From assembly GCF_900113315.1 (NCBI RefSeq), contig NZ_FOZG01000003.1, positions 496,001 through 560,000 of the forward strand: a DNA stretch of 64,000 nt. The letters are read 5' to 3'. The notes beneath the pieces were generated by a model that was not told the DNA's origin, searched no databases, and was given only the letters and a program-made list of their open reading frames with translations. The translations under genes and the position numbers were made by a program. Below are positions 1 through 8,590 of this stretch, one piece after another (the first letter of the stretch is position 1; each line of letters opens with the position of its first letter). The DNA comes from Sphingomonas jatrophae (GTDB taxonomy: Bacteria; Pseudomonadota; Alphaproteobacteria; Sphingomonadales; Sphingomonadaceae).

Positions 1-204
1 CAGCCACGCGCGCGTCTCGGCATAGCTTGGCGTTGCGGCAAAGCCGTTGCGCTCGGCCGGCGTGATCCACGGGTCGCCGGCTTGTGCGATCAGGCGCTCA
101 CTCGCGCCGTGCCAGGCCATGACGGGCGGGAGCGGCGCGCGGGCAGGCGGCGCTTCGGGCGGCGTGGCGAGGCCCGCCAGCAGCCCGGCGGCAAGGGGAA
201 GCAT
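1..204 (-). CDS. M14-type zinc carboxypeptidase, N-terminal part only (runs off window)
   Basis: Only the first 68 codons are present. They encode a short hydrophobic signal-like segment, a Pro/Ala-rich linker, then a stretch with GDPWITPAE and TPSYAETRAWL that I recognise from the start of secreted M14 metallocarboxypeptidases of sphingomonads. The zinc ligands lie beyond the window, so catalytic competence cannot be judged. The ATG at 204 follows GGAG about a dozen bases upstream and lies 19 bp after the stop of the permease gene, so this is probably the last gene of the ABC exporter operon. The family call rests on remembered similarity of the leader region and is moderate. Confidence 0.6.
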   Translation of the reverse strand, partial: MLPLAAGLLAGLATPPEAPPARAPLPPVMAWHGASERLIAQAGDPWITPAERNGFAATPSYAETRAWL

Positions 205-223
205 CACGAAGGTCGAACTCCTG

Positions 224-1588
224 TCAGGCGCGGTCGGCGCCGGAAATCCGCGCGACGCGCCGGCTGCCCGCACTGAGCAGCAGCGCCGCGACCACGGCCA
301 GCGCCAGCAGCGGCGCGGCCGGCACCGCGCCCGAGGGCAGGCGCGGGGCGAAAGTCGGCATGCGGGCGAAATCGGCGCGGGTGAACGGACGGTCGGTAAA
401 GAGATAGGGATAGAAGAAGTGGCGCAGCCGATCGTGGAAGGCGGCGATCCTGTCCTGATAGGCGAACTGGCCGAACGGGTCGGTGTCGGCGATCCTGTGC
501 AAGGCGCCCTGCGCGGCGACACCCGGCAGCAGATAGCCGACGCGCTCGCTCCACCGCTCGCGCGCGATCAGGCTGGCGCGGTAGGCGGCGACGTCGCGCG
601 CCACGGCCTCGTCGCCGACCTGGTGCATGGCGAATAGCCACTTCCAGTGGAACCGCCCCTCGAATCCTTCGCGCCCGCGCCATTCGGGGTGGTTGAGGAA
701 GAAGCGCTCGAACGTGTCCTGCTTGGCGATGTCCCAGCCGTGATGGACGATCTCGCGCTGGGCGAGCGTCAGGTCGATGCCCTTGGCGGCCGGGATGGCG
801 CGCGCGATCGCCGCGCTGGCCAGCGTCGGGACGACCAGCGTCAGCAGGATCCAGCAGCCGATCAGCGCCGCCGCGGCAGACGCTGATGCGCGCATCGCCG
901 TGCCGACGAGCAAGGCACAGCCGGCCCAGAAGGCGAGGTAAAGCGCCGCGACCAGCAGCATCGCCGCCGTACCCGCCACGGGCGCGTGGGTGACGATCGC
1001 GCCGACGGCAAACGGCACAGCGAGCGCGAACAGCACCAGCGCATAGCGGAGCCCGATCCGCCGCCGCCACAATCCCTGACCGGGCAGCGACAGCAGGAGA
1101 CGCAGGCGCCCGCCCTCACGCTCGCCCGTCACCAGATCGTGCATCAGCGCGATGATGATGAGCGGCGCCAGATAGACGAGCACGAACGCCCAGTCGAACA
1201 CGCCGGGCAGCGCCAGCTCGGCATTGATCGCCTCCGCATCGTAGAGCTGTTGCTGGAGCCCGAGCGCGCGGACGCGCAGCACGAACGGCTGGATGTCGCG
1301 CTGGCCGATCGCGGCGAAGGCAAGCGGGGGTGGCGCATCGTGGGTCAGCAGGAAGCTGTAATAAGCGGCATAGCCGGCATCGCCGTCGGGCTTGCCATGG
1401 GTGGCAGCAACGCCGGCAAAGTCGCGGCGCTGCTCCCCGGACACGCGGGCGATCGTCTCCCGCTGGCGCTCCATCTGCGCGATGCCGGACCAGACCGCGA
1501 GCGACGAAAGCAGCAACAGCAGGAGCAGCGATCCCACGCCCATGCGCGAGCGGAGGATCAGGCGAAGCTCGGCCGACAGACGGCTCAT
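224..1588 (-). CDS. ABC transporter permease, DUF3526-type (second copy)
   Basis: A 454-residue integral membrane protein. It has one N-terminal membrane anchor (about residues 16-36), a large extracytoplasmic region of about 120 residues, then clusters of hydrophobic helices (from about 130) and a last helix near the C-terminus. This is the layout of DUF3526/NosY-like ABC-2 permeases. The start ATG at 1588 overlaps the stop of the upstream permease as ATGA, so the two are translationally coupled and probably form a heterodimer with the ATPase at 3000-3782. The long extracytoplasmic loop suggests export or maturation at the periplasmic face rather than import. The substrate is unknown. Confidence 0.85.
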   Translation of the reverse strand: MSRLSAELRLILRSRMGVGSLLLLLLLSSLAVWSGIAQMERQRETIARVSGEQRRDFAGVAATHGKPDGDAGYAAYYSFLLTHDAPPPLAFAAIGQRDIQPFVLRVRALGLQQQLYDAEAINAELALPGVFDWAFVLVYLAPLIIIALMHDLVTGEREGGRLRLLLSLPGQGLWRRRIGLRYALVLFALAVPFAVGAIVTHAPVAGTAAMLLVAALYLAFWAGCALLVGTAMRASASAAAALIGCWILLTLVVPTLASAAIARAIPAAKGIDLTLAQREIVHHGWDIAKQDTFERFFLNHPEWRGREGFEGRFHWKWLFAMHQVGDEAVARDVAAYRASLIARERWSERVGYLLPGVAAQGALHRIADTDPFGQFAYQDRIAAFHDRLRHFFYPYLFTDRPFTRADFARMPTFAPRLPSGAVPAAPLLALAVVAALLLSAGSRRVARISGADRA

Positions 1589-3003
1589 CGTGCGACCCTT
1601 CCGATGCGGCGGGCGGTGACGGCGAACAGCAGGCCCAAGCCGGCGAGCCAGCCGGCGAGCACCAGCAGGCTGCGGCGGATGGCGCCGGCGTCCCGCAGCG
1701 GATCGTAGCTGCGATAGGCGAAGCGGGGCACGCGCTTCCAATTGTCCGCCGAGACGCGCGGATCCTCGCCGCCGATATGGGGGATCAGCTCCGCCTGCAT
1801 GCGGTTGAGCGTCTGGACGAAACGGTAGCGGAACGCCTCGGCCTGATCGAGGAAGTCGAGATGCGCCGCGGGATCGCTGGCGGTCAGCGCCATCGACACC
1901 TGCCGGATGGCGATGAGCGGGCTCAGCGCGGCGAAGGCGTGGACGAAGCGATTCTGCCGCGCTTCGCGGCCGGCACTGTCCGCGGCGGCACGGGCGTAGA
2001 GCGCGGTGCTCAGCCGCTCGCCCTCCATGCCGACCAGCCCGGCATATTGCACCGGCAGATCCTCGATCCGCGACACGCCGTAACGGGCGAGCACCTGCTG
2101 CCTGAACCCGTTGAAGTAGGGATCGTCGGGATCGTGGCTGTCGCCGATGCGGGCGAGATCGCGGTGCAGCGCGATCTCCGTCTCGATCCGGGTCGGCAGC
2201 ACCACCTGCGCGGCGGCCGCCTCCGGCAGCGCCCGGGGCAGCAGGATCACGCCGATCAGCCAGAGCCCGATCAGCGCCGCCAGCGCCGCCCGCGAGTCAT
2301 GCGCCCAGGCGGACACGAGCACCGCCAGCAGCGCCCAGAGCAGCAGCCACGCGGCATAGCCCAGCATCAGCAGCAGGGTCGCCCCCCAGCCGGCCACCCC
2401 GGCCAGCGCGAAGCCAGCCAGCACGACAAAGGCGGGCGCGGCCACCGCCAGCGCGACCGCGGCCTGCGCCAGCAGCTTGCCGCCGAGCAAGGTGCGCCCG
2501 TCCAGCCCCTGCGCCAGCAGCAGCCGGAGCGTGCCGCGCTCCCGCTCCCGCGCGACGCTGGCGAACCCCAGGAAGATGAGCAGCAGCGGCGCGAGCGTCT
2601 GCAGCACGAAGGCGGGGGTGAGCTGGCCGAACCGCAGCAGCAGCGAGGATTGGCGCGCCTCGGCGAAGTTGGCGCTGTTCTGGCGATGCCCCTCAAGGAA
2701 GATGGTGTTGCCCGTATAGCTGTCGATCCCGGCGTCGAAGAAGGCGAGCGGCGCGATCGGGCGGAAGACGAACTGGCCGTAATGCACCATGCGGTGGGGA
2801 TGGCGATCGGGCTGCCGGTCGAACCCGGCATCGACACTCGCCTGGTAGCGCGCGCGATCCGCCTCGATCCGGTCGCGCCGCTCGATGCTGACGAAGCTCG
2901 CCACCAGCACCAGCGCGACCAACAGCAATGTGGCGATCACACCGGCCCGGTTGCGGAGCAGCGCGCGCCACTCCTCGCGCGCGATGCGCGTGGCGGCGCT
3001 CAT
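1585..3003 (-). CDS. ABC transporter permease, DUF3526-type (first copy)
   Basis: A 472-residue membrane protein with the same plan as its downstream neighbour: an N-terminal helix (about residues 22-40), a periplasmic segment of about 110 residues, a block of helices around residues 130-270, a second soluble segment, and a final helix near 445-462. The short motif SVARERERGTLRLLL after the second helix is typical of DUF3526/ABC-2 permeases. It starts at ATG 3003, overlapping the ATPase stop as ATGA, and ends in an ATGA overlap with the next permease. Two adjacent, diverged copies imply a heterodimeric channel. Confidence 0.87.
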   Translation of the reverse strand: MSAATRIAREEWRALLRNRAGVIATLLLVALVLVASFVSIERRDRIEADRARYQASVDAGFDRQPDRHPHRMVHYGQFVFRPIAPLAFFDAGIDSYTGNTIFLEGHRQNSANFAEARQSSLLLRFGQLTPAFVLQTLAPLLLIFLGFASVARERERGTLRLLLAQGLDGRTLLGGKLLAQAAVALAVAAPAFVVLAGFALAGVAGWGATLLLMLGYAAWLLLWALLAVLVSAWAHDSRAALAALIGLWLIGVILLPRALPEAAAAQVVLPTRIETEIALHRDLARIGDSHDPDDPYFNGFRQQVLARYGVSRIEDLPVQYAGLVGMEGERLSTALYARAAADSAGREARQNRFVHAFAALSPLIAIRQVSMALTASDPAAHLDFLDQAEAFRYRFVQTLNRMQAELIPHIGGEDPRVSADNWKRVPRFAYRSYDPLRDAGAIRRSLLVLAGWLAGLGLLFAVTARRIGRVAR

Positions 3004-3782
3004 GCCGCCGCCCGCGGCTGCGCATAGCGTGCGTGCAGCGCGTTGAGGTCGAACCGCGCCGATCCCGCCGTGGCGGTGCGCTCCTCATCGATGCGGCCGT
3101 CGGCAAGGAAGCCGATCCGGTCGGCGACGTCGACCGCGCTCAACAGATCGTGCGTCACCATCAGCACCGCGACATCACGCGCCCGCGCGGTGTCGAGCAG
3201 GCGGTTGAACTCCAGCGTGGCCTGCGGATCGAGGCCGGAGGTCGGCTCGTCCAGCAGCAGCACGGGCACGTGCCGCGCGAGCGCCAGCGCGATCGCCACC
3301 TTCTGGCGCATGCCCTTGGAAAAGCCGCTCACGCGCGCATCCCAGGCGTGCACCGGCAACCCGACCGCCTCCAGCGCAGGATCGATCACGGACGGGCGAT
3401 CGCGCGCGGCGCCCGCGAGCGCGAGGAAATAGTCGACATTCTCGCGCGCGCTGAGATGATCGTAGAGCGCGACGCTCTCGGGCACGTAGGCGAGCAGCGC
3501 ACGCGCCTGCGCCGGCTGCGTCACGGGATCGACGCCGCAGATCCGCACGGCGCCCGCGGACGGCGCGATGAAGCCGAGCAGCGCATTCAGCGTCGTCGAC
3601 TTGCCCGCGCCATTGCCGCCGAGCAGCGCGTAGATCTCGCCCCGCCGCACCGTCAGGTCGAGGTCGCGCAGCACGGCGCGGGGGCCGTAACTGTGGCGCA
3701 CCCCGCTCAGCAGGATCGCCGCGTTCGTCCCTTCGATAATCGTCAAATCGCGTCTCGCCCTTAACATCTTGCGTTGCAGCAT
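3000..3782 (-). CDS. ABC transporter ATP-binding protein
   Basis: A 260-residue nucleotide-binding subunit with a Walker A motif (GGNGAGKST), an ABC signature region (SGFSKGMRQK), a Walker B motif with catalytic Glu (VLLLDEPTSGLD) and the switch His (MVTHD). ATG 3782 was chosen because AAAGGG lies just upstream; an in-frame ATG at 3815 would extend it by 11 residues and a downstream ATG at 3767 is also possible. It is the first gene of an operon with two DUF3526-type permeases and an M14 peptidase, and it diverges from the TonB receptor at 3845. It resembles ATPases of ABC-2 type exporters. The substrate cannot be deduced. Confidence 0.92.
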   Translation of the reverse strand: MLQRKMLRARRDLTIIEGTNAAILLSGVRHSYGPRAVLRDLDLTVRRGEIYALLGGNGAGKSTTLNALLGFIAPSAGAVRICGVDPVTQPAQARALLAYVPESVALYDHLSARENVDYFLALAGAARDRPSVIDPALEAVGLPVHAWDARVSGFSKGMRQKVAIALALARHVPVLLLDEPTSGLDPQATLEFNRLLDTARARDVAVLMVTHDLLSAVDVADRIGFLADGRIDEERTATAGSARFDLNALHARYAQPRAAA

Positions 3783-3792
3783 CGTCCCTTTA

Positions 3793-3807
3793 TGAGACGG
3801 TGTATCA
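3793..3807. promoter_or_regulatory. TGA-N9-TCA dyad between ABC operon and TonB receptor gene
   Basis: The divergent intergenic region holds TGA, nine bases, TCA, within the wider near-symmetric TTATGA-N9-TCATTA. TGA-N9-TCA is the core of the iron-rhodo box bound by RirA-type iron regulators in some alphaproteobacteria. Its position 38 bp before the receptor start is suitable. With six fixed bases the match is weak, and RirA is not established for this organism. Confidence 0.3.
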
Positions 3808-3844
3808 TTACGCAACCGGCAAAGACCCGCCGGGCTTCGGGGAC

Positions 3845-5965
3845 ATGGAAAGACACATGCGCATCTTGGCCGCGATCAAACACTGGCGTCTCGCGGGGGT
3901 TGGGCTGACGGCGCTCTGCGCCTGGTCACCCGCGGTGGCGGAAGATGCGCCGGCGGAAGACACGGCTGCCGCGCGCGAGCATGAGCATAGCGACGTGGAC
4001 GAGATCGTCGTTCTCGGCCGCCGCCGCATCGACCGGGTCAATGGCTCCGACGTGGTGACCGAGCGCATGTCGCAGGCGAGCATCGCGCTCGATCGCACGA
4101 TCCTCGACGATTATGGCGTGCGGCGGCTGAGCGATGCGCTGGAACTCGTCAGCGGCATTTCGCAGCAGAACAATCTGGGCGGCCTGCGCGACAATTACGC
4201 GATCCGCGGCTTCCTCGGCACACCGGACACGGGCGCGGAATATTTCGTCGACGGCTTTCTTGCCAATCGCGGCTTCGGCCCGCCGCGCGATCCGGCCAAT
4301 GTCGAGCGGGTGGAGGTGCTGAAGGGGCCTGTCGGCGCAGTGTTCGGCTCGGTCGATCCGGCGGGCCTCGTCAACATCGTCACCAAGAAGCCGCAGTTCC
4401 GCACCGGCGGCGTCTTCACCGCCAGCGCGGGTTCCTTCGCCACCTACCGGCTGGAGGGCGATGTCGAATCGCTGCTGGCGGACACGCTCTCGATCCGGCT
4501 GGTCGGCGCGCTGGAGAATAGCGACGGTTATCGCGATTTCGTCGATCTGCGCCGTCACCTGTTCGCGCCATCGCTGAGCTGGCGGCCGGCGCCCGGCACC
4601 ACGCTCACCTATCAGGGCGAGTATATCCAGTATCGCTCGCCCTTCGATCGCGGCATCCCGGCGGTGAATGGCGACGCCGAGGCCGTGCCGCGCGATCGCT
4701 TCCTCGGAGAGCCGGCGGACGGGCGCGTTTCCTCGCGCAACTGGCGGCATGAAGCGACGCTGGAGCAGGATCTCGGCGGCGGCTGGTCGCTGGTCGGCGG
4801 CGGCGCCTACCGCGACGGGCGCATCTTCGGCTTCTCGACCGAGACGTCCACCGCGCCGGTGAACGGCATCGTCACGCGGCAGCGGCGCCTGCGCGACTGG
4901 AACCTGACCGACTGGTCCGCACGCGCGGAGGTGCGCGGCACGGTGGAGGCGTTCGGCACGCATCGGCCGAGCCTCGGCGCCACCTTCTACGATCTCGACT
5001 TCGACACCTATCAGACGCGTTTCCGGCCGAGCGCCGCACGGCCTTATGCGATCGACGTGTTCGATCCCGTCTATGGCGGCACTGCCGGCCCGCTGACGCC
5101 GTTCACCGTCACCAACGAACGGCGCAAGGCCGTCGCCCTTTATGCGCAGGACATGTGGGAGGCGACCGATGCGCTGAGCGTCGTCGCGGGGCTGCGCTAC
5201 GAGCATCTGAAGCAGCGCATCGACAATATCCGCTCGGGCCAGCTCAGCCGGCTGACGCGTGATCCCGTCGAGTTTCGCGCAGGTGTCCGCTACCGGCCCG
5301 ATCCCCGTTTTGCCTTTCACGCGAACTGGGGCGAGGGGTTCCGGCCCAATTCCAGCGTCGGCCGCGAGGGCCAGGCCTTCGCACCGGAGACGGGCAAGGG
5401 ATATGAGATTGGCGGCAAGCTCGTCCTGCCCGCCCTCCGCGTGACAGCGAGCTGGTTCAGCGTGTCCAAGCGCAACATCCTCGCGACGGACCCGGTGGAC
5501 GCCAATTTCCTCGCCCCGGTCGGCCGTATCCGCTCGCGCGGCGTGGAGCTGGACGGCGAGATCGATCTGGCGCGGGGGGTGCGGCTGATCGGCAATTACG
5601 CCTTCACCGACGCAGAAGCGCGCGATCCCGCCTTCCCGAGCGCCGACGTGCTGAACGTGCCGCGCCACTCGGGCACGCTGCAGCTTTTTGCCAGCCTGCC
5701 AGTCGCGGGCCGCGATCTCGACCTGAGTTTCGGCGGAACCTATGTCGGGCCGCGCGCCGCAGCGCTCGATGGCGGCAACCTGCGGCTGGGCCGTTACGTC
5801 AAGGTCAAGGCCAGCGCCGCTTATGCCCTGACCGACCGGCTGACCGCGCGCGTCGAGGTCGACAACCTGCTCGACCAGACCTACGCGCAGAGCAGTTACA
5901 GTGCCTTGTGGATCTATCCCGGCGCGCCGCGCTCGATCACCGCCGCGCTGACCATCCGGATGTAG
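3845..5965 (+). CDS. TonB-dependent siderophore-type outer membrane receptor
   Basis: A 706-residue outer membrane receptor. It has an N-terminal signal peptide ending near AVAE, a TonB-box-like segment (DEIVVLGRR), a plug domain with YAIRGF and VEVLKGPVGAVFGSVDPAG, and a long beta-barrel with alternating aromatic strands. The plug motifs are those of the siderophore receptor group. ATG 3845 is given as start; ATG 3857, preceded by GGAAAG, is an equally good choice and gives a more typical signal peptide. The C-terminus ends in Met rather than the usual aromatic residue. It is transcribed divergently from an ABC exporter/peptidase operon, which hints at a shared ligand, possibly a siderophore or peptide. 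The ligand is not deducible. Confidence 0.92.
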   Translation: MERHMRILAAIKHWRLAGVGLTALCAWSPAVAEDAPAEDTAAAREHEHSDVDEIVVLGRRRIDRVNGSDVVTERMSQASIALDRTILDDYGVRRLSDALELVSGISQQNNLGGLRDNYAIRGFLGTPDTGAEYFVDGFLANRGFGPPRDPANVERVEVLKGPVGAVFGSVDPAGLVNIVTKKPQFRTGGVFTASAGSFATYRLEGDVESLLADTLSIRLVGALENSDGYRDFVDLRRHLFAPSLSWRPAPGTTLTYQGEYIQYRSPFDRGIPAVNGDAEAVPRDRFLGEPADGRVSSRNWRHEATLEQDLGGGWSLVGGGAYRDGRIFGFSTETSTAPVNGIVTRQRRLRDWNLTDWSARAEVRGTVEAFGTHRPSLGATFYDLDFDTYQTRFRPSAARPYAIDVFDPVYGGTAGPLTPFTVTNERRKAVALYAQDMWEATDALSVVAGLRYEHLKQRIDNIRSGQLSRLTRDPVEFRAGVRYRPDPRFAFHANWGEGFRPNSSVGREGQAFAPETGKGYEIGGKLVLPALRVTASWFSVSKRNILATDPVDANFLAPVGRIRSRGVELDGEIDLARGVRLIGNYAFTDAEARDPAFPSADVLNVPRHSGTLQLFASLPVAGRDLDLSFGGTYVGPRAAALDGGNLRLGRYVKVKASAAYALTDRLTARVEVDNLLDQTYAQSSYSALWIYPGAPRSITAALTIRM

Positions 5966-6033
5966 GCTCATACCCTCGGAGGCGGCAGGCCGGGCTGCTA
6001 TCCACACCGCGCACAAGGAGAGGCAGCAGCCCC

Positions 6034-6681
6034 GTGAGCCGAGACACCGACCAGCGCCGCAGCTCGCCTGCGGCACAACGCAATGCCGGGCCGCTGCTGG
6101 CCGTGCTGCGGCAGGTGCTGCCGCCTTCGGGGACCGTGCTGGAGATTGCCAGCGGCACGGGGGAGCATGCCGTCCATTTCGCGCGTGCCCTGCCCGGCCT
6201 CCGCTGGCAGCCGAGCGATCCATCCGCTGACGCGCGCGCGTCCATTGCGGCATGGGCGGCGGCCGAACGATTGCCGAACCTGCTGCCGCCCCTCGCCCTG
6301 GACGCCGCTGCGGAGGACTGGCTGGACGGACCCGTCGCGGCGATCCTCTGCGTCAACATGGTGCATATCAGCCCGTGGGCAGCCACGGAGGGCCTGATGC
6401 GCGGCGCGGCGCGGCTGCTGCCGGCCGGCGGGCCGCTCATCCTCTACGGCCCCTATCGCCGGGACGGTGTGCCGACCGCCGCCAGCAACGAGGCCTTCGA
6501 TGCGGACCTGCGCCGCCGCGACGCGCGCTGGGGCCTGCGCCGGCTGGAAGACGTGGTGACGCTGGCCGGCGAGCACGGGCTGACCTTAAGCCGGGTGGTC
6601 GAGATGCCGGCGAACAACCTGACCGTGGTGCTGCATCGCCGGCCGGACGGCGAGACCGGGAGCGCGCTTCCGGTATCTTAA
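6034..6681 (+). CDS. DUF938 family SAM-dependent methyltransferase
   Basis: A 215-residue class I methyltransferase-like protein. AAQRNAGPLLAVLRQVLP and VLEIASGTGEHAVHFA (SAM-binding motif I, about residues 30-50) are hallmarks of the DUF938 family, and the conserved NMVHISPW follows near the middle. The GTG start at 6034 is preceded by AAGGAGAGG; longer in-frame versions would overlap the TonB receptor. The substrate of this family is not established. It stands alone, 68 bp after the receptor gene and in the same direction. Confidence 0.85.
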   Translation: MSRDTDQRRSSPAAQRNAGPLLAVLRQVLPPSGTVLEIASGTGEHAVHFARALPGLRWQPSDPSADARASIAAWAAAERLPNLLPPLALDAAAEDWLDGPVAAILCVNMVHISPWAATEGLMRGAARLLPAGGPLILYGPYRRDGVPTAASNEAFDADLRRRDARWGLRRLEDVVTLAGEHGLTLSRVVEMPANNLTVVLHRRPDGETGSALPVS

Positions 6682-6734
6682 TCGGTTCATGCTCTGGCTG
6701 CGGCGGCGGGCAACATCGTCGCGGGGAGGGGAAC

Positions 6735-8573
6735 GTGCTGCACTTCGGCAGGAAATTGTTCGGTCGCAAGGGCGTGGCGGATCACCCTGCTCCGGATGCT
6801 GCCGCGCCCCCGACCCGCCTGCGCAGCTTCCTCCGCCCCAGCGAAACAGAGGCGCCCCAGCCCGGCACGATGACGTTCGACCGGCTGCTGGGCGAACTCA
6901 CCCGCTCGACCAGGGACGGCCAGGTCGGCGCCTATGCGTTCAAGACGCCGCTGGAACAGCTGTCCCCGTCCGAGCGGATGGAGGTGATTGTTTCGCTGGC
7001 GGACGAGATGGCGGAGCTGAAGGGGTATGTCGTCGGCAGCCCGAGCGATCGCGCCAGCCAGATGGAATATTGCTACGCCACCTGCCTCAAGAGCGAGATC
7101 GTCGCCGACAAGGAGCATCTCGGCTCCCTGATTACCTGCCTGGTTGGCAGCGATCGTTACCACCGCTCCTATCGGCAGGAGGAGTTCGGCGCACTGATGG
7201 CGCTGATGCGGCAGGCCGTGAAAGCGGGCGGCTTCCTCACCTCGGACGATTGCGCCAGCCTCGCGGCGTTCGCCACCACCTTGCGGACGGCGGCCGAGAA
7301 GGAACGCGGCAAGCCCGACAAGAAGGCGCTCATCGCACGCGCCGAGGCGATCGAGAAGTTCGCCGGCGTGGAGGTCTCCGCCACCTCGCTGCTGCTGGAA
7401 CGCTGCGAGCCGGCAGAAACGGGCCGCACACTCGGCCCCTGCCCCGAACATTACCTCTTCTGGTGCCGCCTGCTCGCCGCCACCGCACACGGCGTCGCAG
7501 CCATAGCGGAGGATGTGAAATCCAAGCGGCGTGTGGCCTGGATGAGCGACCCGACCGCCTTTGCCGAACGCTTCCCCGCCGCGGGGCCGCTCACGCCGCG
7601 GTTCCGCCAGTGGGAAGATCCGGCGCTTGCGGAAGATGCGCGCAACTTCGCCCGACTGCGTCGAATGCTGCGCGACAAGCGGAACGGGCTCGTCGCTCCG
7701 GCCGACTTCCTCGCGCTGCCGGGCAAGCGTCCGCTCGTCGAGCCGATGTTCCGCTTTGACTGGCGGACGCCCAATCTGCCCGCGCTCGACCGGCTGGGCG
7801 ACCTCGAAGACCCGCAGCAGACCGCTCTGCTCGAGCAGCTCATCTCCGCCCGAAATGCGCCGCGCCCGACCGCCAAGTGGCTGAAGCAGATCGTCGCGGC
7901 AGCCGAGGCGGTCGGCATGTCGGCGGTGGAGGCGCGGCTGCATGACTGGCTGGCGCTGTTCCACACGCCGGTGACCAGCCCGACGATCCTCGCCGATGCG
8001 CTCAACATCGACGAGATGGACCGCGGCGTCGCCCACCTCAACGCGCTGCTGCCGCACTGGCCGGTCGAGATCGGCGAGGATGGGATCGACGCCGCTGGGC
8101 ATGCGCTGGCGGTGGAGTTGGCCAGCGGCAATCCGTCCGCCTTGCCGACGCCACTCACGCTCGAGCTGTTCGCCTATAACGACGATTACTGGGAGGGGCG
8201 CAGCCCGACGCGGGGGCGGCTGAAGCTGATCGTGCCCAAGGATCCGCGCGATCGCTGGTCGTCGCCGAGTATCTTCTCGTGGCAGGCCGTCTCGATCGAG
8301 AATGAGCAGCCGCTGCGTGGCGCGCTGTGGCTGGTCGCGCGGATGCCGGATCGGGCGCGTGCGATCGACGCGATCGAGCGGACTGCGCTCTCCGCCGCCT
8401 GTCGGCTTCACCTCGGCGACAACAGCCACCGCTCCAAGGTGGTCGCCAACGCCGCCATCGCCACGCTGATCGACATGGGCGGTGCGGACGTGCAGCCGGC
8501 GATCCTGCGGCTGTCGCGCGCGATCCCGGATCGGACGATCAATCCGCCGCTGATCAAGGCGCTGAACGGCTGA
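6735..8573 (+). CDS. Uncharacterised 612-aa protein with DUF4132-like helical C-terminus
   Basis: A soluble, mostly helical protein with no membrane segment or signal peptide. The GTG at 6735 follows a strong GGAGGGG; there is no close ATG before residue 47. The N-terminal half is not recognised. The middle (AKWLKQIVAAAEAVG, then LHDWLALF) and the C-terminal 110 residues (LGDNSHRSKVVANAAIATL, then AIPDRTINPPLIKAL) read like the HEAT-type repeats of DUF4132 proteins, a family that in MolR-type proteins also carries a WGR domain. A WGR domain sits at the C-terminus of the convergent helicase whose stop lies 10 bp away, so the two may be parts of one system. The homology is inferred from memory of the pattern; the function is unknown. 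Confidence 0.75.
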   Translation: MLHFGRKLFGRKGVADHPAPDAAAPPTRLRSFLRPSETEAPQPGTMTFDRLLGELTRSTRDGQVGAYAFKTPLEQLSPSERMEVIVSLADEMAELKGYVVGSPSDRASQMEYCYATCLKSEIVADKEHLGSLITCLVGSDRYHRSYRQEEFGALMALMRQAVKAGGFLTSDDCASLAAFATTLRTAAEKERGKPDKKALIARAEAIEKFAGVEVSATSLLLERCEPAETGRTLGPCPEHYLFWCRLLAATAHGVAAIAEDVKSKRRVAWMSDPTAFAERFPAAGPLTPRFRQWEDPALAEDARNFARLRRMLRDKRNGLVAPADFLALPGKRPLVEPMFRFDWRTPNLPALDRLGDLEDPQQTALLEQLISARNAPRPTAKWLKQIVAAAEAVGMSAVEARLHDWLALFHTPVTSPTILADALNIDEMDRGVAHLNALLPHWPVEIGEDGIDAAGHALAVELASGNPSALPTPLTLELFAYNDDYWEGRSPTRGRLKLIVPKDPRDRWSSPSIFSWQAVSIENEQPLRGALWLVARMPDRARAIDAIERTALSAACRLHLGDNSHRSKVVANAAIATLIDMGGADVQPAILRLSRAIPDRTINPPLIKALNG

Positions 8574-8590
8574 GCGGGAGCCCTCAGCCG
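8567..8590. terminator. Hairpin spanning both stop codons of convergent genes
   Basis: CGGCTGAG and CTCAGCCG form a perfect 8-bp stem around an 8-base loop. The stem contains the TGA stop of the plus-strand gene and the stop of the helicase on the minus strand. There is no T-tract, so it may act as a bidirectional barrier rather than a canonical intrinsic terminator. Confidence 0.5.

Noticed and set aside
3926-6253. Long open minus-strand frame (775 codons) opposite the TonB receptor
   Set aside because: It lies antisense to a clearly recognisable receptor, is Arg/Ala-rich without domain motifs, and is a shadow of GC-rich codon bias.
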